This document shows positions 1 to 5,065 of a stretch of 5,359 bases of DNA, piece by piece (position 1 is the stretch's first letter; every line of letters begins with the position of its first letter). The stretch comes from Gardnerella kenyensis (GTDB lineage Bacteria > Actinomycetota > Actinomycetes > Actinomycetales > Bifidobacteriaceae): the NCBI GenBank assembly GCA_003585735.1, contig NQOH01000003.1, forward strand, positions 6,274 through 11,632, written 5' to 3'. A model generated the notes under the pieces. That model was not told the DNA's origin. It did not search any database and worked only from the letters and a program-made list of their open reading frames with translations. The position numbers were made by a program, and so were the translations under genes.

Positions 1-12
1 GACGACCTGCCG

Positions 13-112
13 AAGCGCTTAAAGCGTAGCGCGCGAAGGCAACTCGGAGCGGAAACTCGCTCAAGTTGGAAGTCCAGTGGACTTCTAACGCGAGTTTCGT
101 AAGCGAGCGCTT
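13..112. repeat. Large imperfect palindrome upstream of rsmE
   Basis: The core is an inverted repeat. GAAACTCGC (52-60) pairs perfectly with GCGAGTTTC (90-98). After a 4-base bulge (61-64), GTTGGAAGTCC (65-75) pairs with GGACTTCTAAC (79-89) with one G-T pair, around the 3-base loop AGT (76-78). An outer arm AAGCGCT (13-19) can pair with AGCGCTT (106-112), and AGCGCTTAAAGCG (14-26) also recurs directly as AGCGCTTATAGCG (106-118). No T-run follows on either strand, so it is not a standard terminator. It may be a dispersed intergenic palindrome or a structured RNA segment. Frame 1 stays open from the left edge to a stop at 100-102, but the translation is Arg/Ser-rich and resembles nothing I know, so I do not call a gene tail. 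Confidence 0.6.
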
Positions 113-127
113 ATAGCGCGAGTGTTG

Positions 128-229
128 TCTCGTGTTTGGAGGGTTTACGGTTGTGCAGCGCTCCAAATGTGGGGAATCCATCTCGCGTTTGGAGGGTTTA
201 CGGTTGTGCAGCGCTCCAAACGCGGGGAA
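128..229 (+). repeat. Two tandem 49-bp hairpin units
   Basis: Bases 128-176 and 181-229 are two copies of a 49-bp unit separated by TCCA, with 46 of 49 positions identical. Each copy folds as a 14-bp stem (128-141 with 161-174; 181-194 with 214-227) around a 19-base loop that is identical in both copies. All three differences (133/186, 168/221, 170/223) are C-T changes in the stem. They turn G-C pairs into G-U pairs, so pairing survives in a plus-strand RNA. The unit could be a REP-like intergenic palindrome pair or part of a leader or operator region for rsmE. The function is unknown. Confidence 0.75.
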
Positions 230-244
230 ATTTTCCGGCGTTTG

Positions 245-275
245 TTGTCGCTTTGCTGTTGTGCGCGAATATAAA
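245..275 (+). promoter_or_regulatory. Possible promoter of rsmE
   Basis: A TATAAA hexamer at 270-275 has TTGTCG at 245-250 as a candidate -35 box, with a rather long 19-base spacer. Transcription would begin near 282, leaving a short leader before the ATG at 308. This is a consensus match only. If it is real, the twin hairpins lie upstream of the transcript and would be operator-like or neutral. Confidence 0.3.
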
Positions 276-307
276 ACTTGGCGCATCCTCACGTTAGGCT
301 TGAGATT

Positions 308-1105
308 ATGACTGACGCTTTATTTTTGCTAGATACTGACCACGATAATGCTCCTGTGCTTGCAGACGGGATTGAGGAAGGATGGACACTTACGCTTCCT
401 TCCAGCGTAAAACGCCACGCAATATCTGCTATGAGATTGGCAGAAGGCGACGCTTTGCAGCTTTCTGACGGCAAAGGCTTGCGAATTCACGCAACTGTTA
501 CGGATGCGGAAAATGGTTTAGTTCGCGTCGATGCGTTCACTCGAGAAGCGCGTCGCACTACGCGTCTTGCGCTGGTGCAGGCTTTAGCAAAAACCGGCCA
601 CGATGAGCAAGCAATCGACATGGCTACGCAAATTGGCGTGGATGAAGTGATTCCTTGGTGCGCTGATCGTTCGATCGCGAAGTGGAAGCCTGGGCGCACG
701 GATAAGCGTTGGAATCAGGTGTTGCAGGCTGCTACAGAGCAGTCTCGAAGGGCGTGGATGCCGGAGCTTCAAGAATGCGTGTCTAGCAAGCAGATTGTTG
801 CAATGTGTAGGCGTGCGTGCGTTTACGGAAACCTAGTAGTGGTATTGCATCAGGATGCAACCGACTGCTGGAGCCAAATCGAGCAAGCTGTAAGCACTCT
901 TACTGAGCGCTGCTTGGATGATGGCAAGGAGCGCACTGTTTACGTGCTTGTTGGCCCAGAAGGCGGAATTAGTGACGACGAGGTTTCGATGTTTGTTGAC
1001 GCTGGAGCTAAAAGCTGCGTTTTGGGTAGCAATATTTTGCGCGCATCTACCGCAGGGCCTGTGGCTCTTTCGCTTCTTTCGCGCGCTTTAGGCCGATACG
1101 AATAA
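308..1105 (+). CDS. rsmE: 16S rRNA (uracil-1498-N3)-methyltransferase RsmE
   Basis: This 265-residue protein is a cytoplasmic SPOUT-class methyltransferase that uses S-adenosylmethionine to methylate U1498 (E. coli numbering) of 16S rRNA in the assembled 30S subunit. The N-terminal part, about residues 1-80, matches the PUA-like RNA-binding domain (RHAISAMRLAEGD and QLSDGKG). The C-terminal part is the knotted SPOUT domain, with ALAKTGHDEQAIDMATQIGV near 93-112, VGPEGGIS at 215-222 and LGSNILRASTAG at 239-250, the cofactor-binding loops. Length is slightly above the usual 240-250. An in-frame TTG at 278 would add ten residues, but I prefer ATG 308: the family normally begins close to this Met, AGG lies nine bases upstream, and the candidate promoter would start transcription after 278. 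It is the first gene of a run leading to era. Function is assigned by family motifs. Confidence 0.95.
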   Translation: MTDALFLLDTDHDNAPVLADGIEEGWTLTLPSSVKRHAISAMRLAEGDALQLSDGKGLRIHATVTDAENGLVRVDAFTREARRTTRLALVQALAKTGHDEQAIDMATQIGVDEVIPWCADRSIAKWKPGRTDKRWNQVLQAATEQSRRAWMPELQECVSSKQIVAMCRRACVYGNLVVVLHQDATDCWSQIEQAVSTLTERCLDDGKERTVYVLVGPEGGISDDEVSMFVDAGAKSCVLGSNILRASTAGPVALSLLSRALGRYE

Positions 1106-1217
1106 TCGCATAAATCGTATCTAAAAGTGCTAATAATTGTGTAAAATAGTAAGAAGCATGTCGATTGCTTTTGGCTTAAGGCATTGATTTCATTTAGTAG
1201 CAAATAGGGGAGAAACC

Positions 1218-1580
1218 ATGAGTGATATCACTTACAATACTGATGCTGACTGCATTTTTTGCAAGATTATTGCCGGCGAAATTCCAAGTAGCAAAGTTTA
1301 TGAGGATGATTCGGTAGTTGCTTTTAAGGATATTAATCCGCAAGCAAAAGTGCATGTGCTGATTGTGCCGCGAAATCACTATAAGAATGTTGCTGAGCTT
1401 GCTAGCAAAGATCCTGAAACTTTGGCGCATATTGCAGGAGTTGCGCAAAATATTGCTAACGACGCGTTTAATGGAGATTACAGGCTTGTTTTTAACACGG
1501 GTCTTGGCGCTGGTCAAACAGTATTCCATGTTCACGCGCATGTGCTTACTGGCGAAAAGCTTGTAGAAGGCAGCTTGTAA
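1218..1580 (+). CDS. HIT family nucleotide-binding protein (HinT-like)
   Basis: This complete 120-residue protein has the histidine-triad fold and is probably a cytoplasmic purine nucleoside phosphoramidase or nucleotide hydrolase of the HinT branch. The histidine triad is FHVHAHVL, with His104, His106 and His108; by family precedent His106 is the nucleophile. The N-terminus carries CIFCKIIAGEIP with the Cys12-x-x-Cys15 pair common in bacterial members, followed by VYEDDSVVAFKDINPQAKVH, also a family signature. Length is normal for the family (about 110-140). The ATG at 1218 has a good Shine-Dalgarno, AGGGGAGA at 1206-1213. The gene sits 112 bases after rsmE. That spacer contains TAAAAT at 1142-1147 but no convincing -35 partner, so a separate promoter is possible but not shown. 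The physiological substrate cannot be told from sequence. Confidence 0.93.
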   Translation: MSDITYNTDADCIFCKIIAGEIPSSKVYEDDSVVAFKDINPQAKVHVLIVPRNHYKNVAELASKDPETLAHIAGVAQNIANDAFNGDYRLVFNTGLGAGQTVFHVHAHVLTGEKLVEGSL

Positions 1581-1583
1581 ATC

Positions 1584-1606
1584 GTGCAAAATTACGTGTT
1601 TTGCGC
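1584..1606. repeat. Short inverted repeat between the HIT gene and ybeY
   Basis: GTGCAAAA (1584-1591) faces TTTTGCGC (1599-1606) across a 7-base loop, giving an 8-bp stem with one G-U pair. It starts three bases after the HIT stop codon. GCAAAAT also recurs directly (1586-1592 and 1604-1610). No T-run follows on the plus strand, so it is at best a weak transcript-end or RNA-stability hairpin. Confidence 0.4.
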
Positions 1607-1665
1607 AAAATCTAAGTAAGTGCATTGCTGCAAGAATAAAATTGCGAGAGGAATAACAAATAATC

Positions 1666-2217
1666 ATGAGCATTGAAGTCATGAACGAAACCGTGTGGCA
1701 AATCGACGCTAAAATCTTCTCCGATCTTGGCATGTGGGTGTTGCAGCAAATGAAAGTAAGCACGCACTCCGATTTGTCAATTACTTTCGTTGATCCGGAG
1801 CCGATTGCTTGCTTGCATGAGCGTTGGATGAATTTGGAAGGCCCAACTGACGTTATGAGTTTTCCAATGGACGAGCTTACTCCTGGAAGCGATGAGAAGG
1901 TTTCCGAAGGCATGCTTGGCGACTTGGTGATTTGCCCGTGGGTTGCTCAGCAGCAGGCGCTTGCTGCAGGGCATAGCACTATGGAAGAAATGCTTCTGCT
2001 TAGTATTCACGGAATTTTGCATTTGCTTGGCTATGATCACACAACTCCGGAAGAAGAAAAGCAAATGTTTGGCTTGCAACGCCAGCTTTTGCTTACTTTC
2101 TTTGCGGCGCGTTCGGGGGAATTGTATGACGCAACTCTTCCGGAAGATGCTGTGAACGAGCTTGAAAAATACGAAGCTGAGCATGATGAAAAAAGTAGCA
2201 AAAACAAAAGTAAGTAG
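1666..2217 (+). CDS. ybeY: Endoribonuclease YbeY, rRNA maturation factor
   Basis: This 183-residue protein is a cytoplasmic zinc-dependent single-strand endoribonuclease needed for 16S rRNA 3'-end maturation and ribosome quality control. The defining metal motif HGILHLLGYDH lies at residues 115-125, with His115, His119 and His125 as zinc ligands. Other family marks are GPTDVMSFPMDE (59-70) and MLGDLVICP (83-91). The protein is longer than E. coli YbeY (155 residues) because of a C-terminal extension after about residue 145 that ends in a charged SSKNKSK tail. That tail is encoded by a 19-bp tandem repeat whose second copy supplies the TAG stop. The ATG at 1666 is preceded by GAGAGGA (1646-1652) at a rather long 13-base spacing. 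A second in-frame ATG at 1681 is possible, but MSIEV fits the related proteins. phoH, usually directly upstream, is absent; the CBS membrane protein gene follows after 80 bases. Confidence 0.96.
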   Translation: MSIEVMNETVWQIDAKIFSDLGMWVLQQMKVSTHSDLSITFVDPEPIACLHERWMNLEGPTDVMSFPMDELTPGSDEKVSEGMLGDLVICPWVAQQQALAAGHSTMEEMLLLSIHGILHLLGYDHTTPEEEKQMFGLQRQLLLTFFAARSGELYDATLPEDAVNELEKYEAEHDEKSSKNKSK

Positions 2218-2242
2218 CAAAAACAAAAGTAAGTAGCAAAAA
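2194..2242 (+). repeat. 19-bp tandem repeat across the ybeY stop codon
   Basis: AGTAGCAAAAACAAAAGTA occurs exactly at 2194-2212 and 2213-2231, followed by an 11-base partial copy at 2232-2242. Because 19 is not a multiple of three, the copies are read in different frames. The first encodes the YbeY tail and the second contributes its TAG stop at 2215-2217. A related fragment, TAGCAAAAGT, appears again at 2271-2280 just before the next gene. Confidence 0.9.
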
Positions 2243-2297
2243 TATCATCATCTACAAACCAACTATCAGCTAGCAAAAGTGCGCTAAGAGCATAATT

Positions 2298-3809
2298 ATG
2301 GAATATATTAAAGAGTTCTTTACAAATATCTTTACAAATGTATCGGTACCAGCATTGCCATTGCATGTGTGGCTAGGATTGTTTGCATTAATCGTGCTTG
2401 CAATACTGCTGGTGTGGTTGTCTCTTGCCATGGCTGCTGCAGAAGGCGCGGTTCCTAGAGTTACGCGCGCAAGCTTGAACAATCTTATGATTGAAGCGCA
2501 AACTCACGACGACGAAATAAGCGCAATAGTGCGTATGCGCAAAATCGCAAGAATCCACCGCGTAAAAAAGCTTATTGCCGACCGTTACGCAACTTCTGGA
2601 GCTTGTGCGTTTGTGCGAGTACTTTGCAATGTGCTAGATGGCGTGCTTGTGGCTGCTTTGGTTGCGTTTTTTGGCGTTCCTCTTTGGATAACTCTTATTG
2701 TTGGCGTTGTTGTTTCTGTAATTGTTGCTGTGATTTCTATGCTTGTGCGTCCGCGCTCTGCGGGTGCTGCGCAGCCTGTTGCAAAGTTGATGCGACTTTC
2801 GCGCATTGTGTCGATTGCTATTGCGATTAATCCTTTGGTGCGTATTGCTAGCGATGCGGACGTTACTTCTAGAAAAAAGCATGTGGATCTTTCTGACGAT
2901 GAGGCTTTGGAAGATATTCAGCTTGACCAGGCAAAGGCTAGTATTGATCGTCTTGTGGAAGCAAACGATTTTGATCCTGAAGTTTCGGAAATGATGCGCA
3001 ATGTGCTTACTCTTTCCGACACTTTGACTCGCGAAATCATGGTTCCTCGAACCGACATGATTTGCGTAAAAAGCGACGAAACGCTGGAAAATTTCCTGAA
3101 ATTATGCTCTCGTTCCGGATTTTCTCGCGTTCCGGTTATTGGCGATTCTGTTGACGATTTAGTTGGTGTTGCTTATTTGAAGGATGCTGTGCGAGCTACA
3201 GTGTTTAATCCTGCGGCTTCTACAAGAGCTGTTGACACGATTAGCCGCGACCCTATGCTTGTGCCTGAGTCGAAGCCTGTTGATGATTTGTTCCATGAGA
3301 TGCAACGAATTCGTCAGCATGTGGCTGTAGTGGTTGACGAATATGGCGGTATTGCGGGCTTGGTGACGATTGAGGATGCAATTGAGCAGATTGTGGGCGA
3401 GTTGGAGGATGAGCACGATCGCACGCAGCACGCGGATCCGGAAGAAGTAAGCGAGGGCGTGTGGAAGATGCCTGCTAGAACGCCGATTGCTGATTTGGAA
3501 GATATTTTTGAAGTTCATATTGACGAAGACGATGTGGACACTGTGTTTGGTTTGCTTACTAAGTTGCTTGGTAACGTGCCGATTGTTGGCTCTAGTGCTG
3601 TTACGCGCGGACTGAAATTAACGGCCGTGGATTCAGCTGGCAGGCGTAAGAAAGTTTCGACTATTTTGGTTGAGCGCGATGTTAAGGGTCTTGAGGAGCC
3701 TAAAGACGAGCAGGATGAAAATAGTTCTGTGCAAAAGCCTTCCACGAGCAAGCAAACGAACGCGCTTATGCAAGCTAGTACTATGAAGCAAACGAATTTG
3801 CTTAAATAA
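2298..3809 (+). CDS. CNNM/CBS-domain membrane protein, CorC/HlyC (hemolysin-like) family
   Basis: This 503-residue integral membrane protein belongs to the family annotated as hemolysin, CorC or CNNM, some members of which act in magnesium or cobalt export. An N-terminal membrane part has a strong helix at about 24-46 and two more at about 110-126 and 128-150. It is followed by a cytosolic tandem CBS module from about 247 (REIMVPRTDM at 246-254) to 370, including SGFSRVPVIGD (273-283), VVVDEYGGIAGLVTIED (344-360) and IVGELEDEHD (365-374). A CorC_HlyC C-terminal domain spans about 380-460. The tail 461-503 is hydrophilic and low in complexity, with a KQTN duplication. CBS modules usually bind adenine nucleotides. 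The ATG at 2298 has AAGAG eight bases upstream. The closest logic is the ybeY-ybeX pairing of E. coli. The transported ion, if any, is not evident, and 'hemolysin' should not be taken as a toxin call. Confidence 0.9.
   Translation: MEYIKEFFTNIFTNVSVPALPLHVWLGLFALIVLAILLVWLSLAMAAAEGAVPRVTRASLNNLMIEAQTHDDEISAIVRMRKIARIHRVKKLIADRYATSGACAFVRVLCNVLDGVLVAALVAFFGVPLWITLIVGVVVSVIVAVISMLVRPRSAGAAQPVAKLMRLSRIVSIAIAINPLVRIASDADVTSRKKHVDLSDDEALEDIQLDQAKASIDRLVEANDFDPEVSEMMRNVLTLSDTLTREIMVPRTDMICVKSDETLENFLKLCSRSGFSRVPVIGDSVDDLVGVAYLKDAVRATVFNPAASTRAVDTISRDPMLVPESKPVDDLFHEMQRIRQHVAVVVDEYGGIAGLVTIEDAIEQIVGELEDEHDRTQHADPEEVSEGVWKMPARTPIADLEDIFEVHIDEDDVDTVFGLLTKLLGNVPIVGSSAVTRGLKLTAVDSAGRRKKVSTILVERDVKGLEEPKDEQDENSSVQKPSTSKQTNALMQASTMKQTNLLK
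3750..3804 (+). repeat. In-frame duplication in the CBS-protein tail
   Basis: AAGCAAACGAACGCGCTTA (3750-3768) recurs as AAGCAAACGAATTTGCTTA (3786-3804), 16 of 19 positions identical, 36 bases apart and therefore in frame. It encodes KQTNALM and KQTNLLK, the second ending at the stop codon. It looks like a recent local duplication in a non-conserved tail. Confidence 0.6.
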
Positions 3810-3821
3810 GTAGGCAATCTT

Positions 3822-3866
3822 AAGTAAGTGATAGTAAATAAGTAATAGTAAGTAATAGTAAGTAAT
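3822..3866. repeat. AT-rich decamer repeats before era
   Basis: The spacer between the CBS-protein gene and era is built from variants of AGTAATAGTA. Two exact copies lie at 3841-3850 and 3851-3860, a partial copy at 3861-3866, and looser relatives (AAGTAAGTGATAGTAAAT) at 3822-3839. It has no hairpin and carries stop codons (TAA, TAG, TGA) in abundance. No clear Shine-Dalgarno or promoter separates it from era. Confidence 0.75.
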
Positions 3867-3883
3867 TTGAAATAAAGAATTGG

Positions 3884-4960
3884 ATGGTAAAAGTGAACGA
3901 TATTGATGATATGAATGATATTAACGAAGTCGATTTCGACGACGCAGCAGATTTTGACGACGAGATGTTTGCGAATCTCGACTCCTCAACGCACGCAACA
4001 ATTCAAGCCCCCGATTTCCACGGCTACCGTTCCGGCTTCGTAGCAGTAGTAGGTAGGCCGAACGTTGGAAAATCAACGCTTATGAACGCTCTTATTGGCA
4101 CGCAAATCGCCATAGCGTCATCTCGCCCAGAAACTACGCGCAAGGCAATTCGCGGAATCGTTACAACTGATAATGCGCAAATGGTGCTGGTTGATACGCC
4201 TGGCATTCACCGTCCGCGAACGCTTCTTGGACAGCGCTTAAACGATATTGTTGACGAGTCGCTTTCGGATGTTGACGCAATAGCATTTTTGCTTCCAGCA
4301 GACCAGGAGATAGGTCCTGGAGATAGGCGAATTTTAAGCCGACTTCGCTCCGATTTTGCTAAAAAGGATGCGTCTGGAAACTGGATTTGGAAAGTTCCGC
4401 TTATTGGCATTGTTACGAAGATTGATACGCTTAGCCGAGATGAGTTAGTTGCGCATTTGCTTGAAATTCAGCAATTTGCTGATTTTACGGATATTGTGCC
4501 TGTAAGTGCGTTGGAGCGCGACAATGTTGACGAGGTTAAAAAGGTTTTGATTCAAAACTTGCCGGAAGGTCCTCAAATGTATCCTGAAGATCAGCTTAGT
4601 GAGGAAAGCCCGTCAGATATGATTGCGGAGCTTATTCGCGGCGCATTTTTGGAAGAGTTGGACGATGAGCTTCCGCATTCTTTGGCAGTAGTTGTTGACG
4701 ATATTTGCTACCCGAATGAGGATGAGGAAACGCAGTACGACGACAACAAAGCGCACGTGCTTGTGTCTGTTTATGTTGAGCGAGATTCTCAAAAGCCGAT
4801 TATTATTGGGCATCGTGCGGAACATTTAGTTCGCGTAAAGAAGCGTTTGCGCACTGCGGTAAATCGCATTACTGGCACTAAAGCAGTGCTTGAATTGCAT
4901 GTGAAGGTTGCTAAGGGCTGGCAGAGCGATCCGAAGAAGCTTGAGCGCTTAGGATTCTAA
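3884..4960 (+). CDS. era: GTPase Era, 30S ribosome assembly factor
   Basis: Era is an essential cytoplasmic (partly membrane-associated) GTPase that binds the 3' end of 16S rRNA and helps 30S assembly. The G domain shows G1 GRPNVGKST (57-65), G2 RPETTRKAI (81-89), G3 DTPG (104-107), G4 TKID (178-181) and G5 SAL (208-210). A C-terminal KH RNA-binding domain covers about 245-358 and ends in the typical KVAKGWQSDPKKLERLGF. Length is 358 against about 300 in E. coli. The excess is a roughly 45-residue Asp-rich N-terminal extension plus an acidic insert NEDEETQYDDNK (278-289). The KH GxxG loop reads GHRA (309-312), so the second Gly is Ala. The start is uncertain: ATG 3884 has only a weak purine tract upstream, and GTG 3893, ATG 3911 and ATG 3965 are in-frame alternatives, but all keep the G domain complete. 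The gene follows the CBS-protein gene by 74 bases and is closed by a terminator at 5010-5044. Confidence 0.95.
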   Translation: MVKVNDIDDMNDINEVDFDDAADFDDEMFANLDSSTHATIQAPDFHGYRSGFVAVVGRPNVGKSTLMNALIGTQIAIASSRPETTRKAIRGIVTTDNAQMVLVDTPGIHRPRTLLGQRLNDIVDESLSDVDAIAFLLPADQEIGPGDRRILSRLRSDFAKKDASGNWIWKVPLIGIVTKIDTLSRDELVAHLLEIQQFADFTDIVPVSALERDNVDEVKKVLIQNLPEGPQMYPEDQLSEESPSDMIAELIRGAFLEELDDELPHSLAVVVDDICYPNEDEETQYDDNKAHVLVSVYVERDSQKPIIIGHRAEHLVRVKKRLRTAVNRITGTKAVLELHVKVAKGWQSDPKKLERLGF

Positions 4961-5013
4961 AAAATTAGTGTTCTAAAATTAGTGTTCTAAAAAATACTGT
5001 TCTAAAAAGAATG
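4955..5013 (+). repeat. Tandem TTCTAA repeats across the era stop codon
   Basis: Four units beginning TTCTAAAA follow one another at 4955-4970 (16 bases), 4971-4984 (14), 4985-4999 (15) and 5000-5013 (start of the terminator). The first two end in TTAGTG and the third in TACTG. The first unit contains the last Phe codon and TAA stop of era, so the gene end itself appears to have been duplicated downstream. Confidence 0.85.
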
Positions 5014-5044
5014 GGCGAAATGGCTGTTTGCCACTTCGCCCATT
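5010..5044. terminator. Bidirectional intrinsic terminator between era and the convergent gene
   Basis: AATGGGCGAA (5010-5019) plus TGG (5021-5023) pairs with CCA (5031-5033) plus TTCGCCCATT (5035-5044). This is a 13-bp stem with one internal A-C mismatch and a 7-base loop. On the plus strand the stem leads into TTTTGGTATTTATTT, and on the minus strand into CTTTTTAGAA, so it can end both era and the convergent transcript. Confidence 0.88.
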
Positions 5045-5065
5045 TTGGTATTTATTTATAATCTA

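Noticed and set aside
1..99. Tail of an upstream plus-strand gene
   Set aside because: The frame is open to the stop at 100-102, but it runs through the palindrome and its Arg/Ser-rich translation shows no family likeness.
128..229. Repeat-spacer look suggesting a CRISPR array
   Set aside because: Only two copies, separated by 4 bases rather than a 25-40 base spacer, and no cas gene in the window.
278..307. Upstream TTG start adding ten residues to RsmE
   Set aside because: The ATG at 308 fits the family N-terminus better, has an AGG at good distance, and the best -10 box (270-275) would start transcription after 278.
1584..1606. Terminator after the HIT gene
   Set aside because: The stem is short and AT-rich at its loop end, and no T-run follows, so I list it only as an inverted repeat.
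1194..1913. Long antisense open frame (239 codons) over the HIT gene and ybeY
   Set aside because: It lies opposite two well-identified genes, has no recognisable domain, and is rich in residues expected from reading those genes backwards.
2298..3809. A haemolysin toxin
   Set aside because: The family name is historical; the domain order (membrane part, CBS pair, CorC_HlyC) fits an ion-transport-related protein and nothing indicates cell lysis.
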